From Christensenella massiliensis (lineage in GTDB: Bacteria; Bacillota; Clostridia; Christensenellales; Christensenellaceae): a stretch of 64,000 bases of DNA. The notes under the pieces were generated by a model. The model worked only from the letters and a program-made list of their open reading frames with translations. It ran no database searches and was not told where the DNA came from. Location of the stretch: the NCBI GenBank assembly GCA_900155415.1, contig LT700187.1, positions 1,302,001-1,366,000 of the forward strand, written 5' to 3'. Shown piece after piece: positions 48,601 through 56,221 of the stretch (position 1 is its first letter; every line of letters begins with the position of its first letter). A program made the translations under genes and the position numbers.

Positions 48601-48674
48601 ATGTATAAGCCCTACAAGGAAGCCGCGGGGAGGAACGAGCCGCCGCGGCCGGCAGTAAAAAAGGAGTGAGATTT

Positions 48675-49025
48675 ATGCCAAGTTTTGGAGACCCGTTTGC
48701 GGGAAATGTGGAAAGAAGATTATCAAAGGGTGAGCTGATACAAGCGGTGCGTCTTGATATTGCAGGAGAATTGGAAGCGATCTATTTATACGATGCGCAC
48801 GTTATGGCAACAGACGATACCGTTGCAAAAACGGTTCTTGCGGATATTCGTGATGAAGAAAAAGCGCACATAGGGGAGCTCATGACGCTCCTGCAGCATC
48901 TTGACCCGGATGAAGCAGAGCATTTTGCATCCGGTGTACAGGAGGTCAAGGAAATGATGGAAAAACTGGGAACGCCGGATGAAGCGGCAGTCAAGGCGAC
49001 GGTCGGCAGCCTTCTTGACAGGTAA
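48675..49025 (+). CDS. Encapsulin cargo: ferritin-like protein with targeting tag
   Basis: 116 residues from the ATG at 48675 (AAGGAGTGAG upstream). The helical core has metal-ligand candidates Glu32 and Glu34 in AGELEAIYLYDAH and the EExxH motif DEEKAHIGEL (Glu61-His65), as in ferritin-like and EncFtn proteins. The C-terminus KATVGSLLDR matches the encapsulation-targeting consensus around VGSL, so the protein should be packed inside the shell encoded 15 bp downstream. The probable role is iron oxidation and storage or protection from oxidative stress. Confidence 0.88.
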   Translation: MPSFGDPFAGNVERRLSKGELIQAVRLDIAGELEAIYLYDAHVMATDDTVAKTVLADIRDEEKAHIGELMTLLQHLDPDEAEHFASGVQEVKEMMEKLGTPDEAAVKATVGSLLDR

Positions 49026-49039
49026 AGGAGGAAACGGTT

Positions 49040-49852
49040 ATGGATTATTTATCAAGAGACAGTGCGCCGTTCGGCGAAAAGCTTTGGAATGAAATAGACG
49101 ATGCCGTTGTAGAAGCGGCGAGAAGAAATTTGATAGGCCGCCGCTTCCTTACGGTATTTGGACCGCTCGGTGCAGGCGCACAAAGCGCTGTGATAGACGG
49201 AAAGAAGAAATCGGAGATTTTTGAGGATGGGATCGTACGGACGGAGGACAGGCAGTATGCAGAGATCCCGCAGGTATACGATGATTTTATCCTCCTGTGG
49301 AGAGATATCGAGGCCAGCAGCAAAGAGGGATATCCGGCAGACCTTTCCTCTGCGATCGAAGCGGCGGGATCATTAGCGCGCAGAGAGGACAAACTGGTTT
49401 TCTTCGGCAACCGCGCTCTCGGGCTTACCGGCCTTACAAATGCGCCGCAGGCGAATAAAATCAAGCGCGGGGACTGGACAAGCGGCGAAAATGCATATAC
49501 GGACATTGCAAAAGGCCTGACGATGCTGAATGATAAAGGATTTATCGGGAGGTATGCGCTGATCGTGAGTCCGGATCTGTATTTGGACCTGCAGCGCATC
49601 CAACCGGGTACAGGCGTACTTGAGATCGACCGGATATCCAAAATGGTAGACGGAAGAATATTACGCGCTCCGGTTCTCGGCATAAAAAAAGCGGTGCTCG
49701 TTTGCTGTGAGCCGCAGTATATGGATCTTGTGATCGGACAAGACATAAAAACTGCTTATCTTGAGCTTATACAACTGAACCATCATATGCGTATATTAGA
49801 AACGGTGCTTCCGCGGCTCAAGAGACAGGAAGCGGTCGTATTATATGAATGA
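49040..49852 (+). CDS. Encapsulin shell protein (family 1)
   Basis: 270 residues with the HK97-like fold of bacterial nanocompartment shells. The N-terminus MDYLSRDSAPFGEKLWNEID aligns with T. maritima encapsulin, followed by ARRNLIGRRFL, VYDDFILLWRDIE and NRALGLTGL. LILQD-type GQDIKTAYLE and a late ETVLPRLKRQEAVVLYE complete the family pattern. It should assemble into a closed icosahedral shell around the ferritin-like cargo. AAAGGAGG precedes the ATG. Confidence 0.95.
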   Translation: MDYLSRDSAPFGEKLWNEIDDAVVEAARRNLIGRRFLTVFGPLGAGAQSAVIDGKKKSEIFEDGIVRTEDRQYAEIPQVYDDFILLWRDIEASSKEGYPADLSSAIEAAGSLARREDKLVFFGNRALGLTGLTNAPQANKIKRGDWTSGENAYTDIAKGLTMLNDKGFIGRYALIVSPDLYLDLQRIQPGTGVLEIDRISKMVDGRILRAPVLGIKKAVLVCCEPQYMDLVIGQDIKTAYLELIQLNHHMRILETVLPRLKRQEAVVLYE

Positions 49853-49962
49853 TATGATGTGACACTATTACAAAAACGTAATTTTATTGTAAGTAAACGA
49901 GATGGCATGGTTTTGTCCGAAGAAGTAAGATAGGATCAGAAAAAGGCAAGGAGGATAAAATC

Positions 49963-50136
49963 ATGAAACAGATACTGTTCTGGCTCATCATAGGCGCGAC
50001 GGTGCTTGCGACTCTTCTATATTCAGGTGTTTCGGCAATTGCAGGAATGATAAAGCGAAAAGGAAAAACACGGAAAGGAAGAGAACGGGAAATGAGCCAT
50101 ATCATGCGCGACGCGCGGTACGCGATGATAAAATAG
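49963..50136 (+). CDS. 57-residue membrane protein in the encapsulin operon
   Basis: The ATG at 49963 follows a strong AAGGAGGAT. The product has one hydrophobic helix (about residues 4-29, WLIIGATVLATLLYSG) and then a strongly basic tail, IKRKGKTRKGREREMSHIM. It is predicted to be membrane-anchored with the basic tail in the cytosol. I recognise no family. Position 110 bp after the shell gene, before a terminator, suggests the same operon. Confidence 0.65.
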   Translation: MKQILFWLIIGATVLATLLYSGVSAIAGMIKRKGKTRKGREREMSHIMRDARYAMIK

Positions 50137-50150
50137 AAAGGAAGATATCT

Positions 50151-50273
50151 GTGAGCAAAGTGAGAAAAGCGTTATATGCGGCGGGCGTATGGATCGGAAC
50201 GGTCCTGCTGGTCACGACAGGCGCAAACGAACAGGAAGCTCTGGAAATACTTCATGGCCGCGAAAAAGAATAG
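50151..50273 (+). CDS. 40-residue membrane protein after the encapsulin operon
   Basis: GTG start at 50151 with GGAAGA upstream, 14 bp after the preceding small gene. One hydrophobic helix (about residues 8-24, YAAGVWIGTVLLVTTGA) is followed by an acidic tail, NEQEALEILHGREKE. The opposite tail charge to its neighbour is notable. No family was recognised. The gene is short, so it could be spurious, but the ribosome site, spacing and terminator just downstream support it. Confidence 0.55.
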   Translation: MSKVRKALYAAGVWIGTVLLVTTGANEQEALEILHGREKE

Positions 50274-50286
50274 ATAGACTGACAGG

Positions 50287-50318
50287 AAAAGCCCGGACGA
50301 AATTTCATCCGGGCTTTT
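50287..50318 (+). terminator. Terminator of the encapsulin operon
   Basis: AAAAGCCCGGA (50287-50297) pairs with TCCGGGCTTTT (50308-50318). Confidence 0.88.
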
Positions 50319-50371
50319 GAGCGTTTTTGACCGGCGGGAAACACGAAGCATACAGAAATAAGATCAGGCAG

Positions 50372-50911
50372 TCATGCCTGCCGAAACAAAACGACCCCCG
50401 TGTTGGTGACGGTGTTAGGCCCGTGGATATAACCGAGCCCGCATTTTGCGCATAAGACAGAGACATTGATGCCGCATGCCTCCACGGAAATGTTTTTCCG
50501 CTCCGGGAAACGGCAGGGAGCGTCAGGATATGTACATGTTCCGCACAGGGTGCAGCCGCCCGCGCCGAGCACAAACGAAGCGGGAACATTCGCTTGCACA
50601 AAGGAACGGATGCCGTCCGTAATACCGCCGAAAACACGTCCTGCCTCCATCATGCCCTCGTAGTCAAAGGAATCTTCCAATGCGCCTACATATTGGTAAA
50701 CGACTCCGGATGGATATTCGCGCACTTTGCAGGACAGCTCGTCTACTGTACCGCAGCCGGGCGGACAGCCCCAATTTGTACCGAACGCACCGCAGCTGTT
50801 CATTTCACACAGTGTGCGGAGGTCGGGCGAAAAGCTGATATCAGCGACTTTGACCGGCGCAGTATACAAAGCGCCCAGCCGTTTCAATTCCCTTGTGATC
50901 TTCTGTTCCAT
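50372..50911 (-). CDS. DUF2284 metal-binding protein
   Basis: 179 residues from the ATG at 50911 (AGGAG upstream). Cysteine-rich: CEMNSCGAFGTNWGCPPGCG near the N-terminus and CTLCGTCTYPDAPCRFPE then CGINVSVLCAKCG towards the end, the pattern of the predicted metal-binding DUF2284 family. The cysteines probably hold an iron-sulfur cluster. The longer frame to 51097 has no ribosome site and unlikely sequence. Function unknown. Confidence 0.85.
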   Translation of the reverse strand: MEQKITRELKRLGALYTAPVKVADISFSPDLRTLCEMNSCGAFGTNWGCPPGCGTVDELSCKVREYPSGVVYQYVGALEDSFDYEGMMEAGRVFGGITDGIRSFVQANVPASFVLGAGGCTLCGTCTYPDAPCRFPERKNISVEACGINVSVLCAKCGLGYIHGPNTVTNTGVVLFRQA

Positions 50912-51035
50912 GCATATTCTCCTGTCTGGCCGCAGCCTGCACCTGCGGGCCGCCGGGTCGCCCGCGGAGAACGCGGGACTTTTATTTATTATAGCATAGG
51001 CATGAAAAAATGAAAGGATGAACAAACCGGTACAA

Positions 51036-51065
51036 ACAAAAAACCGGCATTTCGCCGGTTTTTTG
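51036..51065. terminator. Hairpin terminator between GH3 and DUF2284 genes
   Basis: AAAAACCGGC and GCCGGTTTTT around ATTTC. It lies downstream of the GH3 gene on the minus strand and has T or A tracts on both sides. Confidence 0.7.
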
Positions 51066-51155
51066 CTGATTGGGGGTATGTATTGTTTTGGCGCCACTTC
51101 GGCCCGCAGGCGTCGGTGACATAATATATATAACCTGCATATCTCACAGTAAACA

Positions 51156-53531
51156 CTATTTTGATTTTAATTTTCGTTTTTTTCGTTTCCGTGCCGCAGA
51201 GAACAGGGCAAGAAGCCCCATAAACACCTGACCGTTCAGAATCATCAAAACACCGCGCGCCATGCCATAGGTAAAAAGGCCGCCCGACATCGACACGAGC
51301 ACCCGCATAGGATTTTCCTCAAGAAGCTGCATCATGATCTTATGGCTATGATAACCTCCGGGGTCCATATGCTTTTCTGCGAACCGGGTGATGACACGGT
51401 GAGCCGCCCGCCCGATCGCGACGGAATCAAAATCTTTCAGAGTAGCGTTGATGGTAAAAGGATGAATGCTGAAAGCGACGCTTGGAATACGCTTGAAAAG
51501 ACCATAAAATTGAACGGCGTCCCAATGGCCGTCACGAGCCACGGGATAGGACGGCGCTGCGGTTCCCGAAGGGATTTTTATAGCGGTATCGAGACGCAGG
51601 TCGCGTGAGGAAGCGCCGATCAGGACATGCGCATCCCGCATCAGCTTCCAGCCCTCAGAAAAAAAGGAAAAATCCCGGTCTGTGAGCGTGAAGGAAACGC
51701 GTACGCTTTCGCCGGGCTGCAGGAATACTTTTTCAAACCCGCGCAGCTGCTTCAGAAAGCAGCCGTCCTCCTGAACATAGCATTGGACGATCTCCGCGCC
51801 GGCACGGCTTCCTGTGTTTTCGATCTGTACACTCACAGTCACTGTTCCTCCGGGCGCGATGCTTTCAGCATCCGTCTGTATATCGGAATACGAAAAATCC
51901 GTATAGGAAAGGCCGAAGCCGAACGGAAACAATACCTCCTTTTCTGCCGCATCATAGTAGCGGTAGCCCACGTAAATACTTTCCCGGTATTCCACATTGT
52001 GCCGGTCGTCCGAAAAAAAGCGGAAGGCAGGGGTATCCGTCAGGGCAAGCGGCCACGTCTCGGCGAGCTTGCCGCTGGGATTCACCTCGCCCGTCAGGAT
52101 CTGTGCCATAGCAGAAGCGCCTGCTTCACCGCCCAAATAGCAATTTACAAGCGCAGAAACGGAGGAGAGCCACGGCATTTCTATAGGCGCGCCGCCGCAT
52201 AAAAGCAAAACGACGGGCCGTATGGCGGCGATCCGCATGATAAGGTCTGTCTGATTTTGCGGTATACGCATGTGGGAACGGTCTATCCCTTCTATTTCAT
52301 AGCGCGGAGGAAGTCCGGCAAGGATCACGGCGACGTCGCATTCGGCAGCGACGCGCTGTGCCTCGGAAATAAGCGTTTCGTTCGGAGCGTCCTCTGCGAT
52401 GGAATAACCCTTTGCATATTGGTAATCGATCCCATGCATACGAAATACGGTCAGCGCATTTTCCAGCTCAAGAGGCTGTATCATTGAGCTTCCCGCCCCC
52501 TGATAACGGGGATTTTCCGCAAATTCCCCCAACAGGGCGATCTTTGTGTTCGGCTTTAGAGGAAGAAGCTCTTCGTTTTTCAGCAAAACAGCACTTTCCG
52601 CCGCAGCCTTTCGTGCAAGTGCATGATTTCTCTCCGCATCATAGCGATGGGGAAGCGCCTTGTTTTCTTCGCAGCGGAACACAAAGGAAAGAATATGCCG
52701 GACGCATTCGTCCAGTGCGTTCTCGCCCAGTGAACCGTTTTTTACTGCACGCAGGATACGTTCGGTATTTTCTTCGCCGGAATAGGGCATTTCGAGGTCT
52801 AAGCCGGCGGCGATTCCCTTTTCGCGGTTATAGCAGGCTCCCCAGTCGGAAACGACGAGGCCGTCGAATCCCCATTCCTCCCGCAGGACGCCACGGATGA
52901 GAGCAGGCGTTTCTCCGCAGTATACTCCGTTCAGCATGTTATAGGCGCTCATGACGGCATAAGGCTTTGCTTTTTTAACGGCGCGCTCAAATCCGGAAAG
53001 ATAGATTTCACGCAGGGCGCGCCTGTCTATGATGGAGTTGGAAACCATACGGAAATATTCGCGGTTGTTTGCGGCAAAGTGTTTGATGCAGGCGCCTGTA
53101 CCAGTGCTTTGTATCCCCTTTGTCATTGCAGCGCCGAGCTCGCCGGAAAGCAGCGGGTCTTCGGAAAAATATTCGAAGTTCCGGCCGCACAGGGGAGATC
53201 GCTTGATATTGATGCCCGGGCCGAGCACCATGGAAACGCCCTGCTCCCGCGCTTCGCTTCCAAGCGCCTCTCCGACTTCGTACAGGAGGGCTCTATCCCA
53301 CGAGCAGGCGGTCGTCGCGGCAGAGGGAAAGCAGGTTGCCGGAACAGACTGCTCCAGCATGGCGGTGCTCTTATCATATTGCTTGCGCAGGCCGTGCGGG
53401 CCGTCTGTCATGAGAACGGAGGGGATTTCCTGCTCCTCTATGGGATAGGTGTTCCATGCGTCGGCGCCGGAGCACAGGCGCGCCTTTTGCTCGAGAGTCA
53501 GCCGTGAAATAATTGGATCGATCCGGTCCAT
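51156..53531 (-). CDS. Glycoside hydrolase family 3 beta-glycosidase
   Basis: 791 residues. The N-terminal barrel has TDGPHGLRKQYD, GPGINIKRSPLCGRNFEYFSEDP, KHFAANNRE and GLVVSDWGACY, the last holding the nucleophile Asp. The alpha/beta sandwich domain includes IALLGEFAENPRYQGAGSS, and a fibronectin-type-III-like domain follows (GRSIVQCYVQ-type EIVQCYVQEDG, LRGFEKVFLQPGE). There is no signal peptide, so it should act in the cytosol on imported glycosides. Oddly, the last ~50 residues are hydrophobic and end in a Lys/Arg-rich tail (RKRKKRKLKSK), which may tie it to the membrane. Specificity not predictable. Confidence 0.93.
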   Translation of the reverse strand: MDRIDPIISRLTLEQKARLCSGADAWNTYPIEEQEIPSVLMTDGPHGLRKQYDKSTAMLEQSVPATCFPSAATTACSWDRALLYEVGEALGSEAREQGVSMVLGPGINIKRSPLCGRNFEYFSEDPLLSGELGAAMTKGIQSTGTGACIKHFAANNREYFRMVSNSIIDRRALREIYLSGFERAVKKAKPYAVMSAYNMLNGVYCGETPALIRGVLREEWGFDGLVVSDWGACYNREKGIAAGLDLEMPYSGEENTERILRAVKNGSLGENALDECVRHILSFVFRCEENKALPHRYDAERNHALARKAAAESAVLLKNEELLPLKPNTKIALLGEFAENPRYQGAGSSMIQPLELENALTVFRMHGIDYQYAKGYSIAEDAPNETLISEAQRVAAECDVAVILAGLPPRYEIEGIDRSHMRIPQNQTDLIMRIAAIRPVVLLLCGGAPIEMPWLSSVSALVNCYLGGEAGASAMAQILTGEVNPSGKLAETWPLALTDTPAFRFFSDDRHNVEYRESIYVGYRYYDAAEKEVLFPFGFGLSYTDFSYSDIQTDAESIAPGGTVTVSVQIENTGSRAGAEIVQCYVQEDGCFLKQLRGFEKVFLQPGESVRVSFTLTDRDFSFFSEGWKLMRDAHVLIGASSRDLRLDTAIKIPSGTAAPSYPVARDGHWDAVQFYGLFKRIPSVAFSIHPFTINATLKDFDSVAIGRAAHRVITRFAEKHMDPGGYHSHKIMMQLLEENPMRVLVSMSGGLFTYGMARGVLMILNGQVFMGLLALFSAARKRKKRKLKSK

Positions 53532-53889
53532 AAAAACAGAGTACCTTTCCTTAATATAGAGAGAAAAAGCAGAAAATGGGCCGCATGCAGAAAGCGGGAT
53601 ATCCCGCGGTCCTTTTTAAGCTGCCGAAAGCTGTATACAGGAAGATGCCTTTTCTCCAATCGTATTGATATTATTATACCATAGAAGGCCGGAGACAAAA
53701 CGATGAATGCGGCCTGTTTTTCCGGAAGCAAAAAATTTTTAACAAATACGTGAGAAGCGGATAGCAAAAGGAAAATACAATAGATTTGTTACGCAAATAT
53801 TACGAATAAATTAAAAAACTGTGGACAAATCAAAAGAAATGTAGTATACTCATAACAAATTCGCGGAAGCGAACAAAAAGGAGACCAAC
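53532..53889 (+). promoter_or_regulatory. Divergent intergenic region with promoter for the NlpC/P60 gene
   Basis: TGGACA (53822-53827) and TATACT (53845-53850) with 17-bp spacing face the NlpC/P60 gene. The GH3 side is AT-rich and has no promoter I can name with confidence. No gene was seen. Confidence 0.6.
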
Positions 53890-55362
53890 ATGATTAAGCC
53901 ATTTGGGAAACACAGAACGTTTGTCAGAGCCAGACGTAACGGAGACGTTTCCTCACATAGCAGTACGGTATCCCGTGCGGCAGTGCGTTACCGTGCCAGA
54001 AAGAAGAAACGTTTGTTTACGGTGGTGACGGTCGCTGTTGCATCGGTCATGGTTCCGATCATGATCGCCTCGGCCGCGACCGGGGATATGAGCATGCTCC
54101 CGCAGGCGGAACCGACTGCACAGGTCGCCGAGGCAAATGCGGTTGCATCTCATGAAACGAACGACGCAGAGCCGTCCGCACTTCCTTCGGTGACCGAGCT
54201 GTATACGGCGCCGGAACTGACGGAAACGACACAGGCGGCAGCTCCGGTACAGTCGGAAGCCTCCGCTGTTACGGCAGAAGGAGAAACGGCGAAAGCTCCT
54301 GAGGAGGAAACAACGCAGGATGCTGCGCAGGCTCCGGCCGAAGAGCAGCAGATTCCGGTCACTTATGTGGAAGGCATGACCGATGCAAAGGTGCACGAGA
54401 TCCAGCAGAGACTGATGGACCTTTACTACATGGGTGAAGATGAAACGACGGATTATTTCGGACCGGCTACCAATCAGGCGCTGAAGTATTTCCAGCGCAA
54501 GCATGGCCTTACGGTAGACGGTGCCGCAGGCCCGGAAACGATGGCGCTTCTTTTCTCGGACGAGGCTAAGGAATACTCCATGACGCTTGGCGCTGCGGGC
54601 GCAGACGTAGAAAATATGCAGGAACGCCTGATCGAGCTGGGTTATCCGATCTCGGAAGCAACGGGCTATTTTGGAGAAGAGACTGATTCCGCAGTACGTT
54701 ATTTCCAGAGAATGAGCGGCCTTACGGATGACGGCAGCGTAGGACACATGACGCAGGAGCTCCTCTATTCGGATAACGCCGAAAAGTCTCTCGAATATGT
54801 AGAGCAGCAGGAACAGCAGGAGCAGCAGGAAGCTGAGGCACAGCAGCCGCAGCAGCCGGATGAAAACGCAGGACAGGAGGAAAGCGCTCCGGCGGAGGAT
54901 ACCTCCGGCAGCGGAGAGAGCCAGCCGGCGCCTCCGGCTCAGGAAGAGAGCGCCCCTGCGGAAGATACCTCCAGCGATGATTCGCCGTCCTATACGGCCG
55001 ATCCCGGTTCTGTAGAAGCGTTTATCGCAGTCGCGGAGGCACAGCTCGGGAAGCCGTATGTACTCGGCGGCAAAGGACCCAATTCGTTCGACTGCTCAGG
55101 CCTGATCTACTATTGCCTGCGTGAAAGCGGAAACGACGTTCCTTACAGGACGTCTGCGGGATGGAGAAGCACAGATTATACGACGATCACGAACATCAAT
55201 GATCTCCAGCGCGGCGACATCATCTGCATGGATGGCCACGTAGCGATTTATCTCGGAGCCGGCATGGTGATCGATGCGTCCTCCAGCCAGAACGCGATGG
55301 TGAAGCGGGAATTTGGTTCTTGGTTCCGGAACGGCTTCATCTGCGCGAAGCGGCCCTTGTAA
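53890..55362 (+). CDS. Secreted NlpC/P60 peptidoglycan hydrolase with peptidoglycan-binding repeats
   Basis: 490 residues. A long basic N-terminus and one hydrophobic segment (about residues 42-62) form the export signal. An Ala/Glu/Thr-rich linker follows, then two peptidoglycan-binding type-1 repeats (DYFGPATNQALKYFQRKHGL and GYFGEETDSAVRYFQRMSGL). A Gln/Glu/Pro/Ser-rich spacer with two EESAPAEDTS units leads to the catalytic C-terminal domain, where NSFDCSGLIYYCLRE holds the nucleophile Cys and DGHVAIYLG the His. It cleaves stem peptides in the cell wall. The ATG has AAAGGAG upstream. Confidence 0.93.
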   Translation: MIKPFGKHRTFVRARRNGDVSSHSSTVSRAAVRYRARKKKRLFTVVTVAVASVMVPIMIASAATGDMSMLPQAEPTAQVAEANAVASHETNDAEPSALPSVTELYTAPELTETTQAAAPVQSEASAVTAEGETAKAPEEETTQDAAQAPAEEQQIPVTYVEGMTDAKVHEIQQRLMDLYYMGEDETTDYFGPATNQALKYFQRKHGLTVDGAAGPETMALLFSDEAKEYSMTLGAAGADVENMQERLIELGYPISEATGYFGEETDSAVRYFQRMSGLTDDGSVGHMTQELLYSDNAEKSLEYVEQQEQQEQQEAEAQQPQQPDENAGQEESAPAEDTSGSGESQPAPPAQEESAPAEDTSSDDSPSYTADPGSVEAFIAVAEAQLGKPYVLGGKGPNSFDCSGLIYYCLRESGNDVPYRTSAGWRSTDYTTITNINDLQRGDIICMDGHVAIYLGAGMVIDASSSQNAMVKREFGSWFRNGFICAKRPL

Positions 55363-55393
55363 GGAATGTGCATCGCGAACTGAAAGAAAGCAG

Positions 55394-55427
55394 AAAATTT
55401 CCTGCCCCGAAGGGGCGGGAAATTTTT
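55394..55427 (+). terminator. Terminator after the NlpC/P60 gene
   Basis: AAAATTTCCTGCCCC pairs with GGGGCGGGAAATTTT around GAA, followed by a T run. Confidence 0.88.
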
Positions 55428-55494
55428 TTATTATTGAGCGGATACCGGCGGAAGATACCAAAAACAAAAAGCGGGTTGACTTTAAAAATACAGT

Positions 55495-55617
55495 ATGCTG
55501 AAATCCAACTGTTCATCGGAGGACTGGTCATCGCAACGACCGGCCGAGCAGTGTACGGCCATAGTCGAGAAAATGTCAGGTACGCCCGGTTATTGAGAAA
55601 TAACCGGGCTTTTTTTA
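55495..55617 (+). promoter_or_regulatory. Leader RNA with terminator, candidate riboswitch of a lost MATE gene
   Basis: About 90 nt with nested helices (CTGGTC with GACCGG, GGCCG with CGGCC) precede a perfect terminator: GCCCGGTTATT (55584-55594), loop GAGA, AATAACCGGGC (55599-55609), seven T. It sits right before a MATE-gene remnant. MATE genes in clostridia can be controlled by the guanidine-IV (mepA) riboswitch, which fits by context only; I could not confirm its consensus. Confidence 0.4.
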
Positions 55618-55644
55618 TACTTTTCAGCTTGGTAAAAAAGAGGA

Positions 55645-55886
55645 GGAAGCACCATTTATTTTCAAGCGATGATGCAGCCGAAGGCGGCATTTATCGTTAC
55701 CGTGGGAAGAGGGTTCGTGATAAGCGGGCTGCTCATTTTTCTTTTGTCCGCTATTGCCGGAGCGGATTCCATTTGGTATGCGATGCTGATAACAGAAGGC
55801 TGACCGCCCTGTACGCAGTTTCCGTGATGATAAAATATACCCGGAAACTGCCGGAAAAAACGGAGAAAGAGCCGGTGCTGCAATAG
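55645..55886 (+). pseudogene. MATE efflux transporter C-terminal remnant, frameshifted
   Basis: The frame from 55645 gives GSTIYFQAMMQPKAAFIV, GRGFVISGLLIFLLSAIAG and SIWYAMLITE, which is the last part of a MATE multidrug exporter. It stops at 55801, and the C-terminal end (LTALYAVSVMIKYTRKLPEK) resumes in another frame from 55800. The first ~350 residues are missing: the match begins just after the leader terminator. So the gene has lost its front by deletion and then acquired a frameshift. Confidence 0.75.
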
Positions 55887-55913
55887 GCCCGCAGGCCTGC
55901 GGCGGAAAAATGG

Positions 55914-55946
55914 AAAAGGCCGTATATCGATGATATACGGCCTTTT
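55914..55946. terminator. Bidirectional terminator
   Basis: AAAAGGCCGTATATC and GATATACGGCCTTTT form a 15-bp perfect stem around GAT. It serves the opposing ferredoxin-gene transcript. Confidence 0.85.
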
Positions 55947-55995
55947 CTGGCGGGTGTCAGTCAAGAATGCCGACAAACCCATAAATCATTCATTC

Positions 55996-56166
55996 TCATT
56001 CCGGATATGCCGCATGGGTCGGGCATTCGATCTCACAGGCATAGCAATCGATGCATTTGTCTCTATCGATTTCCATGTGCTTTTCTCCCTTGCTGATCGC
56101 GTGCACCGGGCAAATCTTTACGCATCTTCCGCAGTTGATGCAATCGTCATCTATTGTTCTTGGCAT
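55996..56166 (-). CDS. 2[4Fe-4S] ferredoxin-like protein
   Basis: A 56-residue product. It carries two full cluster motifs, CINCGRCVKICP and CIDCYACEIECP, so it is a bacterial-type two-cluster ferredoxin. AAGGTGG lies 7 bp upstream of the ATG at 56166. The gene is 55 bp downstream of an OYE-family flavin oxidoreductase gene and probably supplies or receives electrons for it. Confidence 0.92.
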   Translation of the reverse strand: MPRTIDDDCINCGRCVKICPVHAISKGEKHMEIDRDKCIDCYACEIECPTHAAYPE

Positions 56167-56221
56167 AATGTTACCACCTTTCTTTGCTGATAGACTATCC
56201 CTGATTCTTTCTGCAATGAGA

